Positions 40,064-49,880 of a DNA stretch of 64,000 nt are shown here, one piece after another. The stretch comes from Candidozyma auris (lineage: Eukaryota > Ascomycota > Pichiomycetes > Serinales > Metschnikowiaceae). A program made the position numbers and the translations under genes. The first letter of the stretch is position 1, and each line of letters begins with the position of its first letter. Under the pieces are notes generated by a model. It did no database searches and was not told the DNA's origin. It was given only the letters and a program-made list of their open reading frames with translations. The stretch covers positions 806,001 to 870,000 of the forward strand of contig NC_072815.1 in NCBI RefSeq assembly GCF_003013715.1. The letters run 5' to 3'.

Positions 40064-41032
40064 TTAGGAACACACGTATTGATGCTTACATAGCTGTTCA
40101 TACTCCACTGTGTCCTCGGGAAGATCTAGGTCCGAGTCGTATGGAGGATCGATAGTTGGATCCCTTTCGAGATTTTGTGGTAGTTTCTCTGATTCCTTCC
40201 TCTTCGTGATAACGTCAGCACTCATAATCTCCAGGCGAGTAGTTCCCAGCTGCTGTATCTCCAGGCTGCTGGCTGCCAGGTCCTTAATTTTCCCTTTTTG
40301 ATTAACGACATGTAGATCCTTATGTAGCTCAGCTTTGTTCTCATCTATCTTCTTGTCAGCTTTGTGAGCTGTATTTTTCTCAGCATGATCACTATCAGCT
40401 TTTGCCAACTTTTTATCACCTAGCATCTCGTGAGCAGAACGCATTCTGAACTCACCTTCACCATCTTCACCTTCTTCCTCATCATAAGCCAACTTGATTG
40501 CCTTCCTCTTCTTCTTCTTTGGCTCTTCTGCCTTTATTTCCTCCACCGATGCCTCAAGATCAGTGAAGAACTTCTTGGTGACCCTAGTTTCCTTAATGAA
40601 AACTGGATGTACGGGAGTTTCTCCGTCCTCTTTCAAATCGTTCTGTGACATTTTGATCACATTATATATCGAGTCTCCTACCACCCTGCCTATCATCACA
40701 TAGTGATTATTGAGCTCTGGTGCCTCTTTGGTAGTGATGAAGAAGCCATCTACCGAAGCGTATTTGTCGTCAGCCGAATTAACCAAACCTACACACCCTT
40801 TTATGCTGAACTTTAGCCTCGAGTGGAATTTCTTTTTATATGCTGTGCCTGAACCTGTGGCTCCCGTTTGCACCAAGTTCGGAAGGACCTTATCAAACGA
40901 GATATCCTTATACTTGTTATCTAGGCAATTCTGAAGAAATGGCCTCGCAAACTCGGGTAGCTCTTTGACAAAGAGCTCTATGTGGATTTCTCCTTTTGTC
41001 GTTTGCACGATCACCTCTGCCGTTGGGTCCAT
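40064..41032 (-). CDS. CWC27: Cyclophilin-like spliceosome factor Cwc27
   Basis: A 322-residue protein: cyclophilin domain at about 5-160, then a Lys/Glu-rich tail. Cwc27 is associated with the activated (Bact) spliceosome and pairs with Cwc22. The start TTKGEIHIELFVKELPEFARPFLQNC is typical of Cwc27. The segment SFDKVLPNLVQTGA replaces the catalytic FHR of CypA with FDK, so prolyl isomerase activity is probably weak or absent, as in human CWC27. The second key block, GFFITTKEAPELNNHYVMIGRVVGDS, also lacks CypA's Trp121. The tail has KKKKRKAIKLAYDEEEG, as expected for the family. Start is the ATG at 41030-41032. Confidence 0.88.
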   Translation of the reverse strand: MDPTAEVIVQTTKGEIHIELFVKELPEFARPFLQNCLDNKYKDISFDKVLPNLVQTGATGSGTAYKKKFHSRLKFSIKGCVGLVNSADDKYASVDGFFITTKEAPELNNHYVMIGRVVGDSIYNVIKMSQNDLKEDGETPVHPVFIKETRVTKKFFTDLEASVEEIKAEEPKKKKRKAIKLAYDEEEGEDGEGEFRMRSAHEMLGDKKLAKADSDHAEKNTAHKADKKIDENKAELHKDLHVVNQKGKIKDLAASSLEIQQLGTTRLEIMSADVITKRKESEKLPQNLERDPTIDPPYDSDLDLPEDTVEYEQLCKHQYVCS

Positions 41033-41507
41033 CGCTGAACTGGAAAATATGGGATGGTGTGGTAGTTGTGGGGAAAATTTCGCAGCTTGTATATGTTGCT
41101 AGAAAGGCTCCTAAAGAAGGTGTACGAATTCGACAGACCTTGAAACAAGGAAACCGTAAATGTTGCCTTTGTCAAAATACTCAGAAATACTTACTGCAGA
41201 GCAAATTGTCATTTTAGTACGCTTTTCGCAAGTGGTTTATGGTTGCAAATTGCTGAGTGGTGTGTGCATACATACCAAGTAACTAGGGACATTTAAAGCA
41301 TACCACATCTTTCACTTTTGTGAGTTCTTAGTGAATCCCATGAAATATTCCCTTGAATATATCCTGATTCTCTTCTTTCCTTGACTCAGTTTATACAGCT
41401 ACTAGTTGGCTTCGCCGTGTCCACACCCGTGCACCACCGCATACCATAACACCAAGTTTTCACCACCTCATAGTACTAAAGCCAACTTACAGCTTGACCA
41501 AATCACC
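41033..41507. other. Divergent CWC27 / APL4 intergenic region
   Basis: 475 bp. Contains one perfect recurrent word and a weaker one at 41079 (TTCGCAGCTTG). No TATA close to either start. Confidence 0.5.
41239..41249 (+). promoter_or_regulatory. ATGGYTGCRAA element, CWC27/APL4
   Basis: ATGGTTGCAAA, 207 bp from CWC27 and 269 bp from APL4, near the middle of this divergent promoter. Confidence 0.6.
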
Positions 41508-43970
41508 ATGGGTTCGTTGAAGCTGTTCATTAAGTCGGTCCGCAAGGCCAAAACAATAGCGGACGAACGTACCGTTGTGCGTAAAGAATCAGCCAGCATT
41601 AGAACATCTTTTCGAGACCCAAACTTGGATCAGACAACGAGACGAATAAACATTTCCAAGTTGCTTTATTTATACATTTTGGGCGAAAAGACCCATTTTG
41701 GTCAAGTGGAATGCCTCAAGTTGTTGGCTTCGCCGCGTTTTGCTGATAAAAGACAAGGTTATTTGGCGGTGATGCTTCTATTGGATGAGAACCAGGAAGT
41801 CTTGACTCTCTTGACAAACTCCTTGGACAATGATATGCAACACCCAAATACTTTCATAAATGGATTGGCGCTTACGTGTTTGGGGAACGTGGCGTCACCA
41901 GAGTTGGCCAGAGACTTGTATAACGATGTGGAGAAGATTATCAAAACGACGAATTCGGCATACTTGAAGAAGAAAGCTTGTATGGTCGCTGCCAAATTGA
42001 TCAGTAAAGAGCCTGACTTGGGTGAGGTGTTCATGCCAATTGTACAGCAATTGCTGAACGATAAGCTGTCGCAATTTTTGCTTGGAGTTTGTCGTATGAT
42101 ACAAGAGGTATACATCCACTGCCCTGATCAAAGACAAGTGGTACTCAAGTTGGTGCCTCGCTTGATTGCCCAATTGAAGAGAATCATCACCGCAGGCTTT
42201 ATGCCTGATTATGATGTTTCTGGTGTAACGGATCCATTCTTGCAAGTCACCATACTACAAACTCTTAGAGCGTTGGCCACTGACGATGCATGTCTGCCTG
42301 ATTACTTGGAGCAAATGAATGACATATTGACTCAGGTGGCCCTGAACGTCGGCTCGGGCAAAAATGCCTCTCACGCAATTTTGTACGAGTGTATCAAGAC
42401 GATATTCGCCATCAAGTCAGATCAATCTCTAAGAGTCCTTGGTATCAACTTGCTTGGCCAGTTTTTGCAACACAAGGATAATAATGCTCGTTACGTGGCT
42501 CTTGAAATGTTCCTAACAGTTATAGACTATGAGCCATTGGCAGTACAAAGACACAGAGCGACAATTGTCGGCTGTCTCCTGGATGGTGATATCTCGATTC
42601 GTCGTAGAGCTTTGGAGCTTGCATTTGCTATTCTTGACGAACAAAACATTCGTGTATTGATTCGAGAGATCTTGACCTTTTTGGAACATTGCACAGATAA
42701 TGAGTTGAAGCCCTATATTACCTCGCAGATCACTATCGCCTCATCGAGATACGCTCCAAACGAGAAATGGTACTATGACACCTTAATTCGAATGCTCAAG
42801 ATGTCTGGTAATTACATTACTTCCGATATCCTTTCCAATATATTAGCGATCATGATGAGATGCGGATCGGGGGAGTTAAGAAAGCATGTCGTCTCCCGTC
42901 TTTTTCTGGCTGCCGTTGAGGACCCGCTGCAATACAGTTTAGCCATAGTTGCTGTTTGGTGTTTGGGTGAGTTTGCAGATTCCATTCTTGGCACGGATGT
43001 TGAAGTCAATGGAAAGCAAATTGTAGCTTCAGAGCTGGCAATCTTGAATCTTATTGATGGCTACATCAACAATTCGAATTTCACTGAGGCAGAGACAACT
43101 CAACTTGTTGTTTATATCCTAACGGCAGTGATAAAACTTTCAGTGAGATTCCATGATGCTCAATCGCTTGAGCAGTTGAGACTTATACTCAACTCACGAA
43201 CTTATGATACCAATCTTGAAATACAAACTCGTGCCGTGGAATATCAGCAAATATTTGGTCAAAGCCCAAAATTGAAGCAAGGCCTTTTGGCACACATGCC
43301 TGCTCCGTCAATCAAGGATAGACAATCGTTGAGTTTGCATGGTGGAAGCATCCTGACGAAGGTTCCTAAGACACTTGCACTGGGTGCCTCATCTGAAAAG
43401 ACTGCAGACCTCTTAGACCTATTAGATGACGTGCCGGCAGGATCCTCGGAACAAAAACTGCAACCCATCGCCGAGAGTGACCTTTTGCTGGATATCTTCG
43501 GTTCTACACCTTCATCGCAGCCCACCAAAACTTCCGCATCCAATGGTCTTCTCGACTTGTACGATACGGCATCCACACAACCAGCGAACACCAACATTAC
43601 AAAACCAACTACCCGTACCTCATCTGCAACAGAAGTAGAAGCGTTCAACGATGGGCATTTGAGGATTGCGTTTGACAAGCAGTCCTTCCAAGAAGGGCAA
43701 GCAAACATCGATGCAATTATCACATCATCCAGTCCTAACAAAGTTGATCAAGTTCAATTGCTATTTGCTGTGCCCAAGTCACAGAAATTAAACATCACTA
43801 CCACAGCAGGAAGTGACTCTCTAGTCACGAGCAACGTCATTCGCCAGGCATTACGAATCACCGGAAAGGCAGGGTCCAAGGTGAAGTTGAGAGTGAAAGT
43901 GAAGTACAGACTTGATGGCACTCCTAGAGAGGATCAGTTTGACTTTGCAGGTTTTACAGGCACGTTGTAG
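41508..43970 (+). CDS. APL4: Gamma-adaptin of AP-1
   Basis: An 820-residue large subunit of the AP-1 clathrin adaptor at the trans-Golgi/endosome. The trunk (about 1-585) begins MGSLK-CTG-FIKSVRKAKTIADERTVV. The CTG at 41523-41525 aligns with Ser in S. cerevisiae Apl4 (MGSSLRSFIKDVRGAKT), so codon 6 is Ser. Further family blocks: INISKLLYLYILGEKTHFGQVE, LGINLLGQFLQHKDNNARYVALE and the HEAT array. A Ser/Pro/Thr hinge (about 600-700) holds LLDLLDD and LLDIF motifs of the clathrin/accessory-binding type, and a gamma-ear follows to the end (RKVK region to FTGTL). The ATG at 41508 gives the conserved N terminus; the upstream frame lacks a credible start. Confidence 0.94.
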   Translation: MGSLKLFIKSVRKAKTIADERTVVRKESASIRTSFRDPNLDQTTRRINISKLLYLYILGEKTHFGQVECLKLLASPRFADKRQGYLAVMLLLDENQEVLTLLTNSLDNDMQHPNTFINGLALTCLGNVASPELARDLYNDVEKIIKTTNSAYLKKKACMVAAKLISKEPDLGEVFMPIVQQLLNDKLSQFLLGVCRMIQEVYIHCPDQRQVVLKLVPRLIAQLKRIITAGFMPDYDVSGVTDPFLQVTILQTLRALATDDACLPDYLEQMNDILTQVALNVGSGKNASHAILYECIKTIFAIKSDQSLRVLGINLLGQFLQHKDNNARYVALEMFLTVIDYEPLAVQRHRATIVGCLLDGDISIRRRALELAFAILDEQNIRVLIREILTFLEHCTDNELKPYITSQITIASSRYAPNEKWYYDTLIRMLKMSGNYITSDILSNILAIMMRCGSGELRKHVVSRLFLAAVEDPLQYSLAIVAVWCLGEFADSILGTDVEVNGKQIVASELAILNLIDGYINNSNFTEAETTQLVVYILTAVIKLSVRFHDAQSLEQLRLILNSRTYDTNLEIQTRAVEYQQIFGQSPKLKQGLLAHMPAPSIKDRQSLSLHGGSILTKVPKTLALGASSEKTADLLDLLDDVPAGSSEQKLQPIAESDLLLDIFGSTPSSQPTKTSASNGLLDLYDTASTQPANTNITKPTTRTSSATEVEAFNDGHLRIAFDKQSFQEGQANIDAIITSSSPNKVDQVQLLFAVPKSQKLNITTTAGSDSLVTSNVIRQALRITGKAGSKVKLRVKVKYRLDGTPREDQFDFAGFTGTL

Positions 43971-44065
43971 ACGTACATACAATAATAAAAAGCATATATT
44001 TGGAGAGTACACTTGTTGTGGACTAGACCCATTCATATAGCTATATAGTGGACTTGTGTAAAAGC

Positions 44066-44648
44066 TTACAAGCCAACGGAGGTGGAGACACCCTCAGCAG
44101 CGTCATTGACAGAGGACTTGACGCCGCCCAGCTTGACAATGTATGCCTTGGAAAATGGTCTGATGACATTGGCGTAGATGATTCTGGCACCACCAAAAGC
44201 AGGAACGCCGATGTAGATCAAAAAGATGGTCTTGAGGAAGAAGTAGAAAGGAACCCAGTACAAGATGGCTCTGGACCAGAACTCAATGACATTGAGGAAA
44301 GCAAACACCACCCAGTAGGTCAACAATTGGGTGTCGTCGTCCTTACTCCTGGTCTCCAAGGCGATCAAGGAGAAGTAACCAGGAATGACAAAACCGGCTA
44401 CATTTGACAACAATTGTCCAATACCAGCGATGTTCAAGAAGATGATCACGATGTAGACGACACCGAAGCCCAAAACAGCGTAAGATCTGGGCAAGCCAGT
44501 TTGCTGTTCGAACATTTGCAATGGCTGGATGCCAGAGGTTGCCTAAAGTTAGCGAAATTGAAAATAGGAAAAAAAAAATCGAATTTGCGGTTTCACATAC
44601 CTTGTCGATCTGAGTTAAAAAGCCCTTGACCTGTTCTGGAGCTGACAT
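44066..44648 (-). CDS. YOP1: Reticulon-like ER-shaping protein, one intron
   Basis: Exons 44648-44601 (16 codons, MSAPEQVKGFLTQIDK) and 44542-44066, making 174 residues (S. cerevisiae Yop1 180). The intron (44543-44600, 58 nt) has donor GTATGT, branch-like CGCTAAC (44548-44554), acceptor TTAG, phase 0. Yop1/DP1 proteins form hairpins that curve ER tubules. Evidence: two long hydrophobic hairpins (AVLGFGVVYIVIIFLNIAG and VIPGYFSLIALE, then WVVFAFLNVIEFWSR and YFFLKTIFLIYIGVP), and an amphipathic end. Convergent with APL4, 95 bp away. The intron joining after residue 16 gives ATSGIQPLQMFEQQTGLPRS, as in other fungi. Confidence 0.92.
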
Positions 44649-45280
44649 GATTTGATAAAGAAATGTGTTGGAGAAGGGTAACCAGCGTTGCTAATCGTGG
44701 GAAATGTTGCCGAGGCTATGCAGGTACGCTGTCACATGACATAATCTGGCCTCACACGAGGCCAATCGTAGAAGCAATATAAAGGAGATGGATAAATATT
44801 CGAATAATCTCAAAAAGTTTTCAATAAGTAGGAGGATTCATCATTCTCCAGATTGCAACTAGGTAAATGTGTTGACACAGGGAAATACTCTAGGGGAGGA
44901 GAGCCATTGTGCAGGCGTGGACTTTTGCCGACAAAACCTCAATGTGAAATGTATAGAAGGGGTGGAATAGGAGAGGTGTCGATGGTCAAATGTTGACAAA
45001 GGAGATATTGCAAGAATTGAGAATTTCTTGATATCTCATCTCAAGATCTTAACTTTCTTTGAGTTATTGTAAATTGGGTTGCATTCGGGAAGGCAAGATA
45101 GGCAGTGGGGCAGACGCATTAGGGTATTTTTGCAACCATTAAAGCCAAAGCGACCGTACTGGACTGCCACAACGCGTCAGCCTGAACATTCACCTCAATA
45201 ATCCTTTTTTCTTTGTCTATTGGTACTCCCTATTTACCACATCCTGTCATGCCATAACGCTAGAATTGTGAGAAGCCAAA
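44649..45280. other. YOP1 promoter and RRP14 3' flank
   Basis: About 630 bp with no gene; holds one recurrent word at 45129. Confidence 0.45.
45129..45139 (-). promoter_or_regulatory. ATGGYTGCRAA element, YOP1-RRP14 gap
   Basis: Plus strand TTTGCAACCAT, 480 bp upstream of YOP1 and 150 bp downstream of the RRP14 stop. Orientation and place do not favour either gene. Confidence 0.55.
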
Positions 45281-46574
45281 TCACTTTTTACCTCTGGATT
45301 TAGCACTTCCTTCAAATCCGGGCCGCTTCTTGCCGTCTTTGGCCTTGCCTCCCTTCCTCACCACGCCAGAAAACTTCTTCAATCTAGGCTGGTTCTTTCC
45401 CTTCTTGCCCTTGTTCTCTTTACGTGCTTTCAAGTTGGCCTCTCTTCTCTTGGCTCTGGCTGCAATGGTGTCTTTCACTACCTGCTTTCTATCCTTCCAC
45501 TCCGTCTCGGACCTGAGCTTTTGTTTCTCCTTCCTCTTCAAAGCTTTCTTCAAAAGCTTCTCGTCATCTTTGACCTTAATGCCCTCAGCCTGCGACAAAA
45601 GGCTCTTCCACTGGTCTGCCTCTTTAGACGATGCCTGCTCCTCAGGAGACAACTGGGACAATTTGCGCTTCTTGTTCTCGAGTTTCACCAAGTGGGCCTT
45701 GATGTCATTGTTGGCTGGACCCTTTTTCTTCTTTTGAGCCACACCGTTTCTGAGCTTCGCAAGATCGGAAGTTACTCGCGTTCCATCCTGGAATTCAATA
45801 TTGCCGAAAAGGACATCTTCATTCTCATCATCAGACCTGTCTTCTCCTTCAGACTTGTCGTCTTCACTTTCGCCAGCTTCCTCGGCTTCTTCTTCCTCTC
45901 TCTTTCTCTTAAGCTTCTCTTGCCTCTTCAACTCCTGCTTCTTCTTTCTTTCTGCTAGAATCTGTTCCCTACTTTTGACGGGGGTGTTTTTCGTGCCTGG
46001 AGCTTTCCTCTTTTCCCTCATCATTTGTATTTTGCTGGCAAGCCTTTCCTTGAGTTCAAGCCTGCGCTTTTCCCTCTCTAGTTTCTCTTCCTCGGTTAGC
46101 TCCTTCTTGGGCTTCAGCTTTTGTTGTAGTTTCTGTGACTTCTTCTTCTCCTCCTCCTCCTTGACTTCCCTTTCATCACCTTCATCATCAAATATGAGAT
46201 CACCGCCATTCAAAAGAAGCTCTTCATTACTTTTTTCAGCAGGGGAAGGCTCACTCGGAAGGTTGACTTTCTTAGCGTTCTTCGCCTTCATCTCCATAAC
46301 ATCTCTGGCCGTAGCGCCGCCGTTGTTATACGTATCTGCCAGAGCAGCATTATCAGGGTCCAATTTAGCCCTTTTATCTTGCGCAGCGTCTTTCTTGCTC
46401 TTCTTCTTCTGCTGCCACTGATCCTGAGTGGCATCATCGTAGTAGTACTTGGCGGGTATCAAGGATAGTAACCCGTCAAACGCCGTAGAATGTGTTTTCA
46501 AGCGTTCCTATTGGTTAGTAAGGAGAATATCACGAGCTTCAATTCAGTCAACGTACCTCTAATGAGTTCGTCAT
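45281..46574 (-). CDS. RRP14: SURF6-family ribosome biogenesis factor, one intron
   Basis: Exon 1 is 46574-46557 (MTNSLE), intron 46508-46556 (49 nt, donor GTACGT, branch TACTAAC, acceptor ATAG, phase 0), exon 2 46507-45281; total 414 residues. The joined N terminus reads MTNSLEERLKTHSTAFDGLLSLIPAKYYYDD, matching yeast Rrp14, which acts in 60S and 40S assembly in the nucleolus. The protein is extremely Lys/Glu-rich and probably coiled-coil throughout. The conserved SURF6 region lies in the C-terminal half: FGNIEFQDGTRV and KVKDDEKLLKKALKRKEKQKLRSETEWKDRKQ. Basic Gly/Lys tail. The exon-1 start is needed; exon 2 alone has no equivalent ATG. Frames opposite are composition shadows. Confidence 0.9.
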
Positions 46575-46824
46575 GGTCGCTTATTGAATTATCCCTATTT
46601 GACTATCACGAAAAACTTGTTAGGCATCGCAGAGGCACTAGCGAATGCAGGACCTGCTTATAGTAGTAGTACTAGCGTCGTACTAATGGATTGTGAAAAT
46701 ATGGGAAAAGATAAATTGAGTATCGGTGAATATACTCATATCAAGAGATATTGTTTAAGCTTAATCAAATATTCCCTTGATGAAAGATTTCTGATTCATG
46801 GTGCGATAGAGGTGCGTGGCTGGA

Positions 46825-46835
46825 ATGGCTGCAAA
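46825..46835 (+). promoter_or_regulatory. ATGGYTGCRAA element, RRP14 side
   Basis: ATGGCTGCAAA, 251 bp upstream of the RRP14 start. Confidence 0.6.
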
Positions 46836-47701
46836 ATAGTCCGGAATTTATGGACTGAGGTATGATCTGAAATGATATTCGGACTTTTATAGTTGGAGGC
46901 CTGAAAACATATGGGTAGCGGTAAGGGTGCATTTAATCATCTTCTCTGGGAGGTTTGTTTGAAATTTCATGTTTTGTTGAATTTTGACATCTACTTAAAT
47001 TCTCTTCCATCTATCATCATGCCGTTTTGCAGTAATTCTGCGAACTAGTCAAGCCATGTTCGAAAATAATGGAACAGAGAAACAGTAATGAAATCTGTCA
47101 ATAAAGAGTAAAATTTAACATTTTCTATAGATTCCTAAATTAATCTACGAAATGAGTGTTTACCAACATGTATCCCTGAGGGCGCCGGCCGCAAAACAGT
47201 GATTGACTTAACTTCGAACTTGCTTCCATACCCTTGATTTCTGTCGTTATTTGCATGTAGGTCAAAATAAATATACTTAGGCCAGAATTCCCACATACAT
47301 CACACCTGTAGCATACCATTTCAATTTATTTTACAAGGATGACCCGTTGCCTCCATTCAAACCTAAATCATGCCTTTTTGGAATTTTACAGACAAATAAC
47401 GCTAGATTGGGAATTAAGCAGTGATTAATAGAAAGTTGTTATCCGCTTGATTGAGAGTGAATGCATCAGGTAGGCGTTTCTTTCGATTTCAGTTGATCTT
47501 TGTGACCATTCAGCCTTTCAAAATGGTACCCTCATTTTCTTAATCTCAAGCACCGCAGGATAATAAGAAAATCTGACTACTACTCCAGTAGTTACACACA
47601 TAAATATCCTTAAAGTCATTATACGACCATTTACCAATGCTACACGTGGAATTTGCCGTGTTCGTGAGAACCAACCTCATGTTTAGACAACTTGCAAAAT
47701 T

Positions 47702-47712
47702 ATGGCTGCGAA
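47702..47712 (+). promoter_or_regulatory. ATGGYTGCRAA element, VMA5 side
   Basis: ATGGCTGCGAA, 270 bp upstream of the VMA5 start and oriented towards it. Confidence 0.6.
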
Positions 47713-47973
47713 ATGTACTTAGAGTTCACAGTACCCGGGCCACACTAGTATTTTTGGAAAGTAACGCAGAGAAGCTATCACTAACAATCCGGCTTAAAAT
47801 ACTTCATCCTACAACCTTCAACTTAGAGCCGTTTATCAGGTCTTTCATCCAGAAATTCAATGTCTCTTCTTGATTACTGGCGGTAGGCACCCGTGCACCA
47901 GAACCTTGATAATACAAGTAACACCTCTATTGGGCTTAGTTAGTATCCAATTCGATTTCTCCTCCGCTCCGCA

Positions 47974-49104
47974 ATGGACTCAAACCCACATTACCTCCTT
48001 GTGTCATTGCCCCAGTCTGCAAACTCCCGCTCGACTTTGGAGAAGCAGCCTGGCGGGGGCCCTCAGGTGCTCTCTGATTTCAAGTTGCCTGACTTCCAAA
48101 TTAAAACTTTGGACCAGTTGGTTCAGATCTCTGAGGAGTTGGCCAAGATTGACGGCACTTTAGGTGCAGCGGTTGCGAAAGTGGTTGACGTGCTTGCAAA
48201 CGTGGATCCTAATAGACTGTTTGCAGAAACAAGACAGGTGAACAAGAGACCAGTGACAAATTACGTGGAGTCGTTTTCGTGGAACACATCCAAGTATAGA
48301 TTGGATAAGTCGATAAAGGAGCTTGTGGACCTTATCTCACAGGAAGCCTTGCTGTTGGATAACGATGTCAGACAAGCATACCAGCAATATCAGACTGCCA
48401 AATCGAACTTTGCTGCCGCTGATAGGAAACGTAACGGTGATTTGTCGATTCGCTCCTTGCACGACATCGTCAAGCCTGAGCAGTTTGTTTTGGACCTGGA
48501 GTACTTGACGACTGTTGTTGTTGCCGTACCCAAATCACTCGTAAGTGATTTCAAGAAGACATATGAGAAGTTGACCGAGTTCGTCATCCCTAGAAGTGCT
48601 CAGAATATCGCTGAGGACTCGGAGTACACATTGTTTACTGTGACATTGTTTAAGAAGTACCAAAATGACTTTATCAACGCTGCAAGAGAGCAAAAATGGC
48701 ACCCAAGAACCGATTTCGTCTACTCAGAAGAGAACTTGAACGAATTGAGAAAAGAGTTTGACTTGACAAGAGCCACTGAGGCCAAGTCCAAGAACGATGT
48801 GATCAGATTGGCCAAGACCGCCTACTCAGAGGTATTCTCTCTGTGGTTTCACATCAAGGCGATCCGCATATACGTTGAGAGTGTGTTGAGGTACGGGTTG
48901 CCTCCGCAGTTTGACTCCTTCTCCATCAGATTCGTGGGCAACAACCCAGAGCAGCAGTTGCAGAAAGCAAAGAAGGAATTGATAAGCAAGTTTGGATACT
49001 TGGGAGGTGACGGGTTCTCTGAATCCAACAACTTGCATGAGTACGCATCATTGGTAGACTCTGACTACGAGCCCTTTGTCTTATATTCAGTTGAGATTGT
49101 ATAG
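47974..49104 (+). CDS. VMA5: V-ATPase subunit C
   Basis: A 376-residue V1-sector stalk subunit (yeast Vma5 392) that links V1 to Vo and is released when the pump disassembles. Family blocks: N-terminal HYLLVSLPQSA, DKSIKELVDLISQE, then ADRKRNGDLSIRSLHDIVKPE (about 150-170, nearly identical across fungi), TTVVVAVPKSLVSDFKKTYE, LAKTAYSEVFSLWFHIKAIRIYVESVLRYGLPP (about 285-315) and LHEYASLVDSDYEPFVLYSVEIV at the end. Peripheral to the vacuolar/endosomal membrane. Start is the first ATG, matching family length. The tRNA-Cys gene follows at 100 bp. Confidence 0.96.
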   Translation: MDSNPHYLLVSLPQSANSRSTLEKQPGGGPQVLSDFKLPDFQIKTLDQLVQISEELAKIDGTLGAAVAKVVDVLANVDPNRLFAETRQVNKRPVTNYVESFSWNTSKYRLDKSIKELVDLISQEALLLDNDVRQAYQQYQTAKSNFAAADRKRNGDLSIRSLHDIVKPEQFVLDLEYLTTVVVAVPKSLVSDFKKTYEKLTEFVIPRSAQNIAEDSEYTLFTVTLFKKYQNDFINAAREQKWHPRTDFVYSEENLNELRKEFDLTRATEAKSKNDVIRLAKTAYSEVFSLWFHIKAIRIYVESVLRYGLPPQFDSFSIRFVGNNPEQQLQKAKKELISKFGYLGGDGFSESNNLHEYASLVDSDYEPFVLYSVEIV

Positions 49105-49203
49105 TGTTAGAATGAACGGATAATGATGCAACGAGGTAGAATTATGTTGATGAGGCTGAATTGATGTATAGACTATCCCAAAATTTAAATTGGGAAAAAA
49201 AGA

Positions 49204-49275
49204 AGCTCGCACTCAGGTTCGAACTAAGGACCAACAGATTTGCAATCTGCTGCGCTACCACTGCGCCATACGAGC
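49204..49275 (-). tRNA. tRNA-Cys (GCA)
   Basis: 72-nt cloverleaf on the minus strand. Acceptor GCTCGTA pairs with TGCGAGC, followed by U; anticodon loop ATTGCAAAT contains GCA, T-arm CTTAG-TTCGAAC-CTGAG. Nearly identical to yeast tRNA-Cys and intronless. An A/T-rich stretch at 49387-49440 lies upstream. Confidence 0.96.
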
Positions 49276-49880
49276 ATGTACGGAGGCTTTGCTCACTACA
49301 AAAAACATAAAGCATATGACAGAAAATGCCTGCATATAAATAAACTCGCGCTCGCTCAAAGTTCATTAGTACCCTTTGCAATCAAAAAAAAATGCAAATA
49401 AAGGACGTATTCATCTAAAAAAAAGAAAATAAAAAGTTGCAAATAATGAGCCTTTCATTCCGGAGATTGAGGTTACTGATAAGGTGATACCAGTCACCAC
49501 TGGATTAGCTTGAAGTCTAAACCATGATCTTGATCTCAGTGGTTTGCGATACTCGTGAGAAAATGGCTGCGAAAAATATAGGTTACCAGCGGCACCTATT
49601 ATCGACCCCCCCCCCTCTTTCAAGCTCCAGGCTGATTCCACCAGGAGAGCTCTTGGAATGCTTTTGTAGTGTCATTAACAAAATCATCCCGATTTGTCGT
49701 TTTGTGCTCCCACTTTGTGAACTCTTGAGGTTCTTCCGTTTTTGCGCTGCAATGTGGCTTAACTACCACGACCAGCCAGCAACCAGCACTGTTGCAATTT
49801 GCTAAAACATAAAGTAGAACTTTCGCCATCTATAATTTTCGCTCTCTCGATCCTCCCAATAGACATTCCCTTCGCTAAGC
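49276..49880. other. Aspartyl protease upstream region
   Basis: About 600 bp with A-tracts, a C-run at 49607-49615, one recurrent word at 49563. No gene. Confidence 0.5.
49563..49573 (+). promoter_or_regulatory. ATGGYTGCRAA element, aspartyl protease promoter
   Basis: ATGGCTGCGAA plus AA, 318 bp upstream of the protease start. Confidence 0.6.

Larger units (their letters stand above)
46575..47973. other. Divergent RRP14 / VMA5 intergenic region
   Basis: 1.4 kb shared by two housekeeping genes. Two perfect recurrent words. No ORF with family support; the longest frame near 46584 starts with TTG and is judged a chance frame. An unannotated small RNA is possible but nothing specific was recognised. 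Confidence 0.45.

Noticed and set aside
45330..46421. Ser/Phe-rich frames opposite RRP14
   Set aside because: Antisense shadow of the Lys/Glu codons.
46584..46865. 93-codon frame between RRP14 and VMA5
   Set aside because: Starts with TTG, low plausibility, no family; contains a copy of the recurrent word.
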